Assembly: GCA_025267735.1 (NCBI GenBank)
Contig: CM046295.1
Location: 10,303,167 to 10,367,166 of the forward strand
Direction of reading: 5' to 3'
DNA length: 64,000 bases
Source: Mactra quadrangularis
Taxonomy: Eukaryota; Mollusca; Bivalvia; Venerida; Mactridae
Shown piece after piece: positions 26,201-34,548 of this stretch (within the stretch, counting starts at the first letter, position 1; each line of letters opens with the position of its first letter). The notes below the pieces were generated by a model. It ran no database searches and was not told where the DNA came from. It worked only from the letters and a program-made list of their open reading frames with translations. A program made the translations under genes and the position numbers.

Positions 26201-26780
26201 ATCTTAACCTATATTTTCAGATATTTATCACATTTATCATATTTATAATATTAAAATAGCCTATCACATGGCATGATCATTTGTTACCGAATATGATAGG
26301 GTACATTTCGTACAGGACAAAATCCAGAAATTACAAAAATACCTGAAACGGCAGGTTGAGACGAGGGAAAATCCGCCATTTTGAATTATTTTGGACATGT
26401 GTTACACCTCCCTGGATATTGGAATCATTGCAATTAATATATTAAGATTATACTTCCCAGGAAAAAAGTTAGTGCTGAAAAAACCTCATCTTATATGATT
26501 CTGGCTGCTAAAAATGACATTAAAACAAACCAAACCAAATAAATATGGCTGTTGTATACACATTATTAGGCCTTTGTACTAATATATGTTTTATTGTTTT
26601 TTTACAGCGGCTTGCCCAGTTGACTTCTTGAGTGCGAACCCCTGTCCAAACCCACCAGACCCTGATCAATGTACCGTGGACATGGATTGTGGACCCTTTA
26701 TGATTTGTTGTCTGACCTCATGTGACCGTCGAGTGTGTAAACCCATTGTTTCACCAAAACCTAGTAAACCAAGAAAGTAG
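11216..26780 (+). CDS. Secreted Cys-rich, Pro/Thr-rich protein with C-terminal WAP domain (lustrin-like), whole gene
   Basis: Eight coding exons (11216-11276, 12837-13262, 13992-14369, 20345-20464, 21249-21491, 22508-22645, 23227-25485, 26608-26780) join to 3798 nt, 1265 codons plus TAG, with every junction in phase 1 and every intron GT-AG. Layout: signal peptide (1-20); three Cys-rich modules (to about 160); module 4 and a Pro-rich linker (to 288); modules 5-8 (289-455); Pro/Thr-rich block (about 456-1168); module 9 (1170-1200); WAP domain (1211-1252); short basic tail. The repeated six-Cys module reads C-P-x(8-9)-C-x(4-6)-C-x(4-5)-C-x(3-4)-C-C. Alternating Cys-rich and Pro-rich blocks with a C-terminal protease-inhibitor-like domain is the architecture of lustrin A, a gastropod nacre matrix protein; the module also resembles the EB module. 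A role in shell or another extracellular matrix is inference. Extra small exons in the 6-kb third intron cannot be excluded. Confidence 0.85.
12431..12443. repeat. Poly-C run
   Basis: Thirteen C in a row in intron 1 of the lustrin-like gene. Such runs are length-variable. Confidence 0.8.
12481..12769 (-). mobile_element. tRNA-derived SINE (family B) in intron 1
   Basis: On the minus strand the element begins with a tRNA-like head: an A-box-like GCAGATGGTAGCGCGC and a B box GGTTCGAATTCC (near 12686-12697). It ends with the family 3' motif GTGTTGACACGGCGTTAAAA. It is flanked by TTCTTATTTTC (12470-12480) and TTCTTATTCTC (12770-12780), an 11-bp target duplication with one mismatch. It ends only 67 bp before exon 2 of the lustrin-like gene. 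Confidence 0.75.
12837..13262 (+). CDS. Lustrin-like gene, exon 2 (three Cys-rich modules)
   Basis: The acceptor is a pyrimidine tract ending TTGCAG at 12836 and the donor is GTAAGT at 13263. The frame is open for all 142 codons. It encodes a long first module with eight Cys (including C-G-P-G-F-E-C and G-V-C-C) and two standard six-Cys modules, each ending G-V-C-C (C-N-K-G-V-C-C and C-I-N-G-V-C-C). The disulphide-rich composition and signal peptide imply secretion. Confidence 0.85.
13992..14369 (+). CDS. Lustrin-like gene, exon 3 (module 4 plus Pro-rich linker)
   Basis: The acceptor is a T tract ending in CAG at 13991 and the donor is GTAAGA at 14370; the exon is 126 codons long. A six-Cys module (first Cys in C-P-E-S-Y, ending H-T-C-C) is followed by about 85 residues rich in Pro, Lys and Val with P-x-x-P phrases (V-P-N-K-P-Q-K-P, P-H-E-K-P-R-E-P). 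This alternation of Cys and Pro blocks is the main reason for the lustrin comparison. Confidence 0.85.
14414..14477 (+). mobile_element. tRNA-like SINE head fragment
   Basis: GGTCCAGTGTTAGGACGCGC followed about 25 bases later by GGTTCGAAAACC resembles the A and B boxes of a tRNA-derived SINE. No acceptor stem is formed, so a working tRNA gene is unlikely. Confidence 0.35.
14689..14930 (+). CDS. Conserved ~80-codon open frame in foldback arm, copy A
   Basis: An open frame (possible start at 14622) reading inward from the arm tip and ending in TAG at 14928-14930. The core includes S-A-L-E-L-F-Y-P-H-S-E-N-L-D, K-S-A-R-I-E-K-V-S-D-K-I-N-P-F-G and Y-G-T-C-L-F-S-Y-H-G-T-F-D-L-N. The same frame is intact in two other arms. 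I do not recognise the family. It may be a captured exon or part of the element's own gene. It could also be open only because the copies are young. Confidence 0.35.
16447..16800. other. GC-rich, hairpin-forming insert in foldback right arm, copy 1
   Basis: Lies in the right arm only and has no counterpart in the left arm. It contains nested inverted repeats: GGTCGG with CCGACC (about 16458-16490), AGCC-GAA-GGCT inside a longer imperfect stem (about 16508-16545), and CACTAAA, AGTGTT, AACACT, TTTAGTG (about 16729-16762). The GC content contrasts sharply with the surrounding AT-rich DNA. A structured RNA, or a transposition end, are possible readings. Confidence 0.4.
17082..17335 (-). CDS. Conserved ~80-codon open frame in foldback arm, copy B
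   Basis: Inverted copy of the frame at 14689-14930 with the same stop codon; the frame can be extended to 17447 but the shared part begins at about 17335. Compared with copy A there are a few substitutions (for example S-V-A-G-P-Q against S-V-A-S-P-Q, and M-Y-A-S-K-K against M-I-A-S-K-N). No frameshift separates them. The product is unknown. Confidence 0.35.
18548..18885. other. GC-rich, hairpin-forming insert, copy 2
   Basis: Second copy of the insert at 16447-16800 in the duplicated unit. The GGTCTGAT, GTGACCGACCTGTCAGCCC and AAGCCGAAGGCTGAGGTCTA blocks are preserved, as is the CACTAAA hairpin (from about 18827). Confidence 0.4.
19158..19403 (-). CDS. Conserved ~80-codon open frame in foldback arm, copy C
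   Basis: Third copy, 81 codons, with an ATG at 19403 in the position matching the arm tip and the same TAG end. It differs from copy B at a handful of residues (R-Q-I-F-K-I-S-R against K-Q-I-F-K-V-G-G; D-Y-Y against D-F-Y). No indels break the frame. The product is unknown. Confidence 0.35.
   Translation of the reverse strand: MKRPRTPRQIFKISRSVASPQSALELFYPHSENLDIYASKKVRFDKLKSARIEKVSDKINPFGIDYYGTCLFSYHGTFDLN
19958..20047. mobile_element. Fragment of hAT-like MITE (family of 2512-2794)
   Basis: Inverted relative to the copy at 2512-2794: it shares GTGGTTCGAAAGTTT, TTCGGAACCCC, CTAGAAAAAAATCC and the terminal GGATCCGCCCCTG. The other end is missing. It directly abuts a SINE at 20051. Confidence 0.6.
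20051..20249 (+). mobile_element. tRNA-derived SINE (family A), 5'-truncated
   Basis: Begins within the A box (AGTGGTTAGCATGTCTGAC), has B box GGGTTCGAGCC and ends in the family tail GAATACGACGTTAAAAAA. The same family, full length, sits in the HARBI exon at 33131-33379. About 15 head bases are missing. It lies about 95 bp before exon 4 of the lustrin-like gene. Confidence 0.7.
20345..20464 (+). CDS. Lustrin-like gene, exon 4 (module 5)
   Basis: A 40-codon exon with acceptor CTTTTTTTAG at 20344 and donor GTAAGA at 20465. It encodes one six-Cys module (C-P-G-T-L, C-P-G-N-S-Q-C, C-I-S-G-I-C-C). It follows a 6-kb intron filled by a foldback element, a MITE fragment and a SINE. Confidence 0.85.
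21249..21491 (+). CDS. Lustrin-like gene, exon 5 (modules 6 and 7)
   Basis: An 81-codon exon with acceptor TTCATTCAG at 21248 and donor GTAAGA at 21492. It encodes two six-Cys modules, both ending C-I-S-G-[IV]-C-C. The first resembles module 5 closely (C-P-G-N-S-x-C-I-S-G-I-C-C), which suggests recent duplication of a single-module exon. Confidence 0.85.
22508..22645 (+). CDS. Lustrin-like gene, exon 6 (module 8)
   Basis: A 46-codon exon with acceptor AATTTCAG at 22507 and donor GTATGT at 22646. It encodes one six-Cys module (C-P-V-G-Y, C-D-V-T-F-T-C-P, C-I-R-G-R-C-C) and a short linker. Confidence 0.83.
22999..23056 (-). mobile_element. tRNA-like SINE head fragment
   Basis: On the minus strand, TAGTTCAGTCGATAGGG and GGGTTCGTTTCCC resemble A and B boxes. 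It is located in intron 6 of the lustrin-like gene. A second, weaker tRNA-like stretch follows at about 23123-23170. No cloverleaf could be completed. Confidence 0.35.
23227..25485 (+). CDS. Lustrin-like gene, exon 7 (Pro/Thr-rich block and module 9)
   Basis: A 753-codon exon; the acceptor is CATTTCAG at 23226 and the donor GTAAGT at 25486. The first ~710 codons are Pro/Thr-rich and almost free of Cys, with P-x-F-x-P, P-T-F-P-P and T-T-P phrases, like mucin or structural matrix regions. Two internal repeats are visible: a 33-residue unit present twice (23391-23588) and about ten copies of a 16-residue unit built on P-K-Q-T-T-P-W-x-V-T (about 24548-25015). Several N-x-S/T sites (N-Q-T, N-I-T, N-V-T, N-S-T) suit glycosylation. 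The exon ends with the ninth six-Cys module (C-P-P-G-N-I, M-N-G-V-C-C). Confidence 0.88.
26608..26780 (+). CDS. Lustrin-like gene, exon 8 (WAP domain, stop)
   Basis: The acceptor is a T tract ending ACAG at 26607; the TAG stop is at 26778-26780. The 56 residues hold eight Cys in the whey-acidic-protein four-disulphide-core order: C-P, C, C-T-V-D-M-D-C, I-C-C, C, C. The C-x-x-D-x-x-C and double-Cys core are intact. WAP domains are often serine-protease inhibitors or matrix proteins. The tail is short, Pro/Lys-rich and basic. Confidence 0.88.
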
Positions 26781-26940
26781 GTCAAGAAAGTAGTGCGAGA
26801 AAATAGTTCTGGAAAGGATTCTAAGAAAATGCTTGGTGAAAATGGACGTATTAATTTTGTTAAATGGTCAGTGTATTTATTGCGAACATTTCTTGGAAAT
26901 ATGCATAGACCTAAAAGTATGCTGATATTTGAGAAGGTTA

Positions 26941-26946
26941 AATAAA
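26941..26946 (+). promoter_or_regulatory. Polyadenylation signal of the lustrin-like gene
   Basis: AATAAA lies 161 bases after the stop codon, giving a plausible short 3' UTR ending near 26960. It is the first canonical signal after the stop. Confidence 0.55.
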
Positions 26947-26959
26947 ACATGTGCTACAA

Positions 26960-28735
26960 TTGTGGAATTTGGGCGGATTAATTTGGTTTTAGAAAATAGT
27001 TCTGTACAGTCGGCGTTATAAAATAGTCCATAATATGCGTACTTAGTTGAATGTTATAATCGGCTCACATATGGCGTGGTAATATTACAAACATTACAGA
27101 TGACGACGGATTGATAGAAAAAAAGAAGTTCGACCAAAATGGTTGTAAAATATTAATGTTACATTGTGAGTGAAAGATGTGGAAAATTACATTGTGAACT
27201 GTTTTTGTAAGCTGGATAAAACATGTACTTGGCAATGGGTTAAAAGTAGCTCCCACATTGTCATCATAGGAGACACTCCGGCTGCGTGTGTAGAAACAAA
27301 GTGAAACAAATATTTTGTTCAGTTTTTGTTTTGTTCTGATAGACATTATGCAGTGTATATCAACGGCTAAAAATTGCTAAAATTTATGAACACTGAGACG
27401 TGCGTTCAGTTAGTGTTGCAGCATTAAACTGCAAAATGCGTATGAATACAATCAACTATGTAAACTTCAATACTAGGTGGCACAAGTTTGACCTGTGTGT
27501 GAATAAGTTTAATTATTACTATAAGAATAAGCAAGCTTTTTGACGGGAATAAACTCTTAATTGTAATTAGTATGTCGCTTACTGGTAGGCAAAGATTGTT
27601 ATGGAACAAAAATCGTTCCATTATACAAATGTAGCTCGTTAAGGGCAACATGAGACATTGTTTACATAAAATATATTGTTTAGATTTGTCTCGAATTTCA
27701 TAAAAAAGCTATATTTATGTAAATGTAAAACGCGGCAGTGTGTTTGCAAGCATTTTACAGATGTAGTAGAGGTATAATACGGCACTTGTACTCCTTTGCC
27801 TTCAAGATAGCTTTTATGGCGACATGGTAGAGTGTCCGCTCACAACTGGAGAGGTCGTGGGTTCGAATCTCAGTTGGGACCATGGATTTTTATCGGGTTA
27901 CACTGACAAAACTATTATTTTTGTGTACTTTGTGTGAAATACTATGTGTGTTTTTGATATTGACTTGTACATAACGTAAGTTTGAATTTTATAACACAAA
28001 TAAATTGTTTCAAAGTTATTATTTGTTTTGTGATATTTCTTCAAAACATTGATGCTTTCATTTCGCTATAGTTCTATTACATTAACCCGTCACAACTTGA
28101 ATTATTACACGGTCAGTGAATGTGTTAGTATTTATCTTCTTTTAAACCATTGAGCCACCCATCCATATCAATTATTAATGATCTAACTATATATATAGCA
28201 ATTTTGAATATTATAATAAAGATGGTTGTAGACTACTTTTCTAGCCTGGTTTCCGACGTTTACTCAATAGTACCATTGTTTGTACAGTAAGGGGCAGATA
28301 ATCCAGGTTAGTTTTAGTCTAGTTTTGCACTGACCCATTTGTATTTCCAAAATGGGTGACAAAACTTTTTCAAAACGAGGCTGTTACCAGAATGAGGCTT
28401 GATATGATATCTTCAAATCACATGAATACTTGCCCATACGTCGCATACATACATTTATATATGTTCTTTTGATTTATGAACATGATGACATCATAAATTA
28501 TGCACACACCTCGTACGTACATGTAACATTGTCCCATAAATGTTATGACGTCATCAGTCTATATGCACAAATGGGCTATTTTTGACAATTTCATTAATTG
28601 TAGATCGATTTTCTTCAAATAAAACGTGTTATATATACATACAATACAATCCTTTCTTGAAAAGGCAGTGATAAAATATTGACTGTGTGGTCGTTTTTGT
28701 GTGTACGGTAACGATTTGAAGACTGTGACCTTTGA
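26960..28735. other. Intergenic stretch without a recognised gene
   Basis: Only short unsupported frames. It contains one tRNA-like SINE head (27818-27891) and simple AT-rich DNA. Confidence 0.5.
27818..27891 (+). mobile_element. tRNA-like sequence, probably a SINE head
   Basis: TGGTAGAGTGTCCGCTC (A-box-like) and GGTCGTGGGTTCGAATCTC (T arm with B box) are spaced as in a tRNA. Acceptor-stem pairing is not evident and no terminator run follows, so a SINE or tRNA pseudogene is more likely than a working gene. Confidence 0.4.
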
Positions 28736-28739
28736 ACAC

Positions 28740-29125
28740 GTGCTGTACCATTCGGAACTCCTCGGCCATTGCCTGCGAATAACCTTGGACATATTTAGGC
28801 GCCATTTTTTAAACTATCTGTCCATCGAAAGTAAACAAATACACGATCGTTTAGGCGATGAGTGATGTTTCGTTTTTTGTCCGTAAATTTGAAATAACTC
28901 AGCTCAATGATATCGCTGAGCAATATTTGGTTCAATATATAACATAGAAATATGTTTTGACAAAGATCTGTGTGTGTATACTCCAAGACCCATTTTGCAT
29001 AACCGTTACAAGTACATGCTTTGCCTCGCGTAGGTAGTAAAAACCCAAGCTGCCAGGGTAGACCCCTCACAAATCCTTCGAAATTATTCATTCATGAAAG
29101 GTCGAGGTGTTCCGAATGGTGCAGT
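28740..29125. mobile_element. Palindromic MITE, family P, copy 1
   Basis: The ends are inverted: ACCATTCGGAACTCCTCGGCC at the left (about 28747) and GTCGAGGTGTTCCGAATGGT at the right (about 29101-29120). Inside is the phrase CGATCGTTTAGGCGATGAGTGATGTTTC, shared in diverged form with the copies at 29401 and 45606. Confidence 0.6.
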
Positions 29126-29400
29126 ATCATTTGGGGGAGCATTAACACATGGATTAACGTAGCATTCTTAAAATGTAACAAGTTTGAATCTTTAAAATGG
29201 AGTCTGTGAAACATTAATGTCACTGTTACTTAATATTGAACATTTACTAAACAACAGATGATGCAGGTTATTTTGCTTTCTTCACCTAATAAAAGCACTG
29301 ATTTTGTCTTATAAAAAGTATCCATGTGATCATGGTACATGCACATTGACAGTCTGTGTCTCAAAAGTGAGCCATACTATTTCAGAGCAAACTGTAGCGT

Positions 29401-29716
29401 GTTCAATTACACTAAACGTTACAGAACGTTACATAACGATACATTCGGAACTCCTCGGCCATTCGCTGAGAATAATCTAATCTAATACACAAATAAGCGA
29501 TTGTTAAGGCGATGAGTGAAGTTTCAAAATTTACGGACTATAAACAAATCATCACTCAATGGCTAAACGATCATATATGTGTTTACTTCAACACCGGTAG
29601 TTTCAAATAGCGTCTAAATATGTCCGTCTAAATATATGAGATTAATCGCAACGAATGGCCGAGGAGTTCCAAATGTATCGTTACGGAACGTTTTGTAACG
29701 TTCGCGGTAACTGAAC
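29401..29716. mobile_element. Palindromic MITE, family P, copy 2
   Basis: The terminal inverted repeats are about 60 bp long. The left reads GTTCAATTAC, AACGTTACAGAACGTT, TAACGATACATTCGGAACTC; the right is nearly its reverse complement, ending CGGTAACTGAAC. The interior holds a second inverted pair around GTTTAC/GTAAAC. It has no open frame. Confidence 0.7.
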
Positions 29717-29719
29717 GCA

Positions 29720-31090
29720 GGGCTGGTTACATATTGACTGATAGTATATCATGTCATGTATTGTTTTCGGCTCATTTTTACATTACAATACTTGGCAAAA
29801 AGTGAATTCTACAGAGAAGATGGACTCACCCATGGCGTTTCAAAGAACAATGTTTGTAAAAGTATTTGGCAGGTGAGTGTTTCAGTGGATCCATATAATT
29901 ATTAGGGGTTCCAAGTAACTTGCCTGTGCACACTATCAAATACATTTTGTTTAACAAGACATTTTTAACAATACTACTTATGGCGATTGGTTGCACCGTT
30001 GTCTATTCTGCTTCTTAACTGTGTATTTTCTCATTTTAATCTTTTTTTGTAATTATTTATAACTCTATTTTTAACAACATAATAGTATACAATATACATC
30101 AGTAATGAGCATGATATATCGGTTTACAGTAATCAATATATATGAAAATTCACTATGAATGATTGCAGAACATATTACATTTCATTCATCGCATCATACT
30201 AGTTATTTTGCATGGATTTTGGTGTATATATAACAGCATTCTGTTTCATAATAATGAGTGAAAAACATTCAATGGGAGTGGGTAATTATCTCCATTTGAC
30301 CTACAAAAACCATACACTCATTATTTTGTCATATATAATAATATTCAAGGTATAAAATCCCTAATGCCACTCTCAATCAAAAACCCGACCACCAAAAGTA
30401 TGGTACTTGTTTATAAAATAGGATATTATAATGCATCACAACATGCAATTAAAAAAAGAATGGTAAAAGCCTTTGAAAAACAATGTATAAATAATTACAA
30501 TTGATTCTAGAAATTTCTTTTAGCCTTTGGACAAATTTTCCGGTTAGGGATTGTATACCTTAGTATAATTCAAAAATCTAAAAAAACGAAAAACATTAGA
30601 AAATTGATCTTAGTTCTTCTAATCATGGTATTACAATACCCATATCATTCAATAACTTAATTTGAACATTTTTATTGTTAAGGCCACAACAAATTGATTA
30701 TTTGTTCTGTGGATTTTTCTGGACAATTTATGAGGTGAGCGAAGAAAACTAAATCTAAAATTCTTAATTCTGTTGCTTTACATAGCGGCTTGGACCAATT
30801 TTTATGAGCGAGCGAGGAAATGAAAATATTTTTGTGGAAAAAAATGGCCAAGAAGTATTGCGTGACATGGATTCTAGACATTTTCTGAACTTTTACTATC
30901 GTGCATAAGATAAATCAAGGACTCACATACATATAATTTACTAACATGACTGTTATTTTCAAATTACACTTTGGAAAATTGTCTTTCAGGTAGTCACTGC
31001 CTTAAACAATAGATTATATAACATTGCATTCCCAAACAAATGATGATGACTTGTTGAAGGCAAAAAAGTCTTTTTTACCAGGTAGCTAGA
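29720..31090. other. No recognised gene
   Basis: AT-rich DNA. One possible small exon at 29820-29872 (ATG frame ending in a GTGAGT donor) has no partner exon that I could find. Confidence 0.4.
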
Positions 31091-31100
31091 ATTAGGGACT

Positions 31101-31433
31101 TTTGTCAGTTATCTTCCCTTGATAAAATCTGAAGCATTCCAATTGGTAAGTAGGTCCTTACAGTTGGAATCTTTGGATTTCATCGTTGAAATCCTATGTA
31201 AGGATAACAAAATATTTCATCTAATATCTTTCTTTTTAATGAAGATATTAACATAAGTGGTAAAATTTAGATAGTTCTTTATCCTAAAAATACTTCGCTT
31301 GAATTTCAAACAAATTAAATGATTTACAAAAATAGTTATTTTAGATTAATTTTGGCAAATTGGCATTAAAAAGTGAGGATAAACTCCGAGTAATCCAACT
31401 AATTGGACCTACATATTTTTAGAGTATACAAGG
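31101..31433. mobile_element. MITE-like dispersed repeat, copy 2 (right end missing)
   Basis: Matches 12-345 closely, including GTCAGTTA, the AGTAGGTCCT phrase and GAGTATACAAGG at the end of similarity. The inverted right terminus seen in copy 1 is replaced by HARBI1-like coding sequence starting at about 31434. Confidence 0.6.
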
Positions 31434-32594
31434 TCCCTTATTCCAAATACTATTGGTGCAGTAGATGGAACCCTCATTCCAATAATATCGGCAAGGGAAC
31501 GTGAGGATATTTACATATGTAGAAAAGGGTACCACGTAATCAATGTGCAAGCAGTTGTGGATGCTAACATGAGGTACAATCGAAATAGATTTCATGGAAG
31601 CACGATTTTATTCTATTTGTTTTGAAAAGCAAAGCATGCATTTCAGATGGACTGTCTTATTAAAAAATGTATCTTAACATTTCTTACTACTCACTTTATT
31701 AATTACTTAAGCATTTACCTATTAACGGAGTCATAGACCCTTTGATCCATGACATTAATTCTACAGTCATTTTCTCTCCTGCCACTGTTTCCTACATATA
31801 GGGCAATTGTCACTAGCTAAGGTAAGCCCTTATTAATGATGAGTCACAGAGATCCGAAGCTCTCCAAGAAAAGTGAGTAGGCTGACTGACAGCCGCAATA
31901 TGACCGAAATACTGCTGAAAGTGGCGTAAAATACCTATAACTACCGCAACACAAATAAACACCAGCCAATAACTATATTCTACCAAACAAAATGAATTAT
32001 AGTAGTACATATTTGTTTTGTGATTAAATCTTTAAATTGTATTGTATTATTGAATTACAGATTTACAGATGTTGTTGTTCAATGGCCAGGGTCTACGCAT
32101 GACATTGTTATATTTGAAAACTGTCAGCTAAAACAATGGTTACAACATCATGACAGAGTTTGGCTAGTTGGAGATGCAGGGTATGCTCTGCAGCCTTATT
32201 TGTTGACTCCTAAGGTATGCATGAATTATTAGCCTGTCTGTGATTTTTTCTGAATAGTAGATGGGCAATACATACATTAATTTCTGGTTTATTTCTACTA
32301 CAGTTATTGCCCTTGGTTTATTTTATAGGCAAAATGTTGTGCTTCCAGATTACTTATCGGTATGATATGGAACTCCACACATTATTGTGAAAGGTAGATC
32401 TGTATCACAAGGTGTTTTTAAAAAAATGATCAAAGTAAGCATTAACTCAGTTACTTAATACACTTGACAATTGAAATAGGTCTTAATGCACAAATGGCCT
32501 TTATTACAAGCTAGTAATGTACACACATAATTAGACAATTTGATTTTACAATATATCCTATCTAAACTGATGACTTTTATTGAGACCATTGACA

Positions 32595-32608
32595 CAGGTT
32601 TGACTGTA
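32595..32608. repeat. Solitary pogo-type terminal repeat
   Basis: CAGGTTTGACTGTA, identical to the right terminus of the element at 33901-34548. It lies in the HARBI intron with no partner in the expected orientation, so it is a fragment. Confidence 0.45.
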
Positions 32609-33130
32609 TTTTAATAGATATAATCTTTCATATACATTACATGTATTTCAATTTTATGAACTTTCTGTATATATTTGTAATTTAGATTGAGCCAAGGGCT
32701 TGCTTACAATCGTGCACATAGCAGAACAAGAATTATTGTAGAAAGGACACTTGGAGTATTCAAATCTCGCTTTAGGTATGGACATGGTTTAACAGAGTAC
32801 TTCCTTTAAAAAACCTATGCAATGGCCATGATTAGGTGACTAGGTTGTTTTACTACCACCGTTGACATAAAAATATCAAGTAATACTCATGAGTAACTAC
32901 CTCATAAGATGATATCAAACTTGTACGTTCCAGTATACAAGGCAGTTTATAGTCAATATTAAGAAGTTCATGTATTAGGAAGACTAAATATTATTTACAA
33001 TTTCTCAATATTTGATTATTCTGTCTTTCATTTCAGATGCCTACATAATACAGGTGGTTATTTGCAATGTTCCCCCGAGAGAGCAGCACAAATATTCGTG
33101 TTATGTGCAAAACTGCACGACATGATAGTT

Positions 33131-33379
33131 TGTTTGTTTTTTTGTTGTTGTTTTTTTAACGTCGCATTCAACACATATAGAGGTCATATACAAGGGTACA
33201 CGACGGCCAGCTCTTCCTACTATAGGTTTCCTGGACACTTATCTATCACCAGTACTAACTTACCCAACCACGAGGCCGACAACTCATATGTAGGGTATGA
33301 CCTTCCGCGACTGGGATTCGAACCCGCGATCTCCGGATTCGAAGTCAGACATGCTAACCACTACGCCACGGCCGCGGCT
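33131..33379 (-). mobile_element. tRNA-derived SINE (family A) inserted in HARBI exon
   Basis: Read on the minus strand: A-box region GTGGCGTAGTGGTTAGCATG, B box GGTTCGAATCC (33314-33324) and a tail ending GAATGCGACGTTAAAAAAAC with A/C-rich repeats. It is flanked by perfect 12-bp target duplications GACATGATAGTT (33119-33130 and 33380-33391). Insert plus duplication is 261 bp, exactly 87 codons, and contains no stop in the transposase frame. Confidence 0.88.
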
Positions 33380-33900
33380 GACATGATAGTTAATGATGAG
33401 GGAAATGACTTTGAATGCTTTGATGGGATCGAGGATGAAACTGATGTGGGCATTTGTCAAGAATTGCCAGTTGAATCTAATGCATCTAGAATACATGAAG
33501 ACTTAGTAACAGGTTTTAAGTATAATGGTACTATACAAAGGGGCTGATTTTGGCACCTAATATCATCATCAAGCGTACCTGTCTCGTTCAAATTATACTT
33601 CTTGGACTTCTTGTCGTTATTTTATCACGGTTCCTTAAAACTTAAGACTAACATTTTTTTTAGATTATCTATTCAAACTTTTTTACATGATACAATATTA
33701 TCACAAATAATGTACAATGTATAAGTGTAAATATTAGATTATTACAGCATGTTGTTCAGAAATTGAAAAAAAAACTTGTCAACATATTGTATTAAGTATT
33801 ACGACAATGCCATGCACCAGGCTCGAATTTAACAAAAATTGAACTGGCATTTTTTTGAGAGTTGATTTTATTTTATATCGTAAGAAATGCAAGTACATTG

Positions 33901-34548
33901 TACAGTCAAACCTGTGTATTGTGACCTTCACTCGGAGTTAGCCAAAAAGTCACATTAGACAGAGGGTCACAATACGCAGGGTACAAATACAACTCAAGTT
34001 TTGTGTACACTATTTATTTAACAAGCTATTCAGAAGTACAATGTATCCAACACAAAGGTTAATGTTTAAAATCTTTAAAATCTATAAAACCTATAAAATC
34101 TATAAAATAAATGTTTCCCTAAGAAAACAAGTCTTTATCAAGTTTTTGTGGCACTCAGGAGGTCCTGCTTGAGAAAAAGTCACTAATTTTGTCTGTTTGC
34201 GTCTCATTAACGACAGTTCTACAAATTTGTCACTCATACTTGCGGCTAAATCCATTAGTTCATCATTTCCTGTATGTTGGGAATATAATTTAAGTTTGGA
34301 TGCCAAGTCTATTGCTTCCGATGTTGTTGAAACAGGAACTTGGCTCTCTCCTCTCCCTTGACACGGTCCTAATACACAGAGTCGGATGCATTTTCAGCCT
34401 CAATTTCATAGGTCACTTGTCACATTAGACAGAGGATTGTAATATACAGGTTTAATATGTAAGAAAATGTCACGGGAGACACCAAATTAGGTCGCAATTG
34501 ACAGATAGTCACATTATACAGAGGGTCGCTAAGGCAGGTTTGACTGTA
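33901..34548. mobile_element. pogo/Tigger-like element, non-autonomous
   Basis: Perfect 14-bp terminal inverted repeats: TACAGTCAAACCTG (33901-33914) and CAGGTTTGACTGTA (34535-34548), the outer TA being the likely target site. Internal repeats of GTCACATTAGACAGAGG occur near both ends. A minus-strand frame (34306-34100) ends with residues reminiscent of the Q-T-K tail of Tigger transposases, but no catalytic domain remains. The length of 648 bp is far below an autonomous element. Confidence 0.65.

Larger units (their letters stand above)
31440..33547 (+). pseudogene. HARBI1/Harbinger-type nuclease (DDE_Tnp_4), partial, spliced, SINE-interrupted
   Basis: Four coding blocks match the C-terminal two thirds of HARBI1-like nucleases: 31440-31573 (I-G-A-V-D-G-T with the first catalytic Asp, R-K-G-Y-H-V-I-N-V-Q), 32061-32214 (W-P-G-S-T-H-D and G-D-A-G-Y with the second Asp, L-L-T-P), 32686-32775 (Y-N-R-A-H-S-R-T-R, V-E-R-T-L-G with the Glu) and 33037-33547 (C-L-H-N, then the tail to TGA). 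The first and third introns are phase 2 and join well. The junction from 32214 to 32686 is out of phase. The N-terminal DNA-binding part is absent; a MITE lies in its place. A SINE splits the last exon. The catalytic triad is readable, but the gene is probably dead. Confidence 0.75.

Noticed and set aside
27818..27891. Functional tRNA gene (also 14414-14477, 22999-23056)
   Set aside because: A and B boxes are visible, but acceptor stems do not pair and no terminator follows; SINE heads are the simpler reading.
29820..29872. ATG frame ending at a GTGAGT donor, possible first exon of the HARBI gene
   Set aside because: No similarity to the HARBI N-terminus and no matching acceptor frame at 31434.
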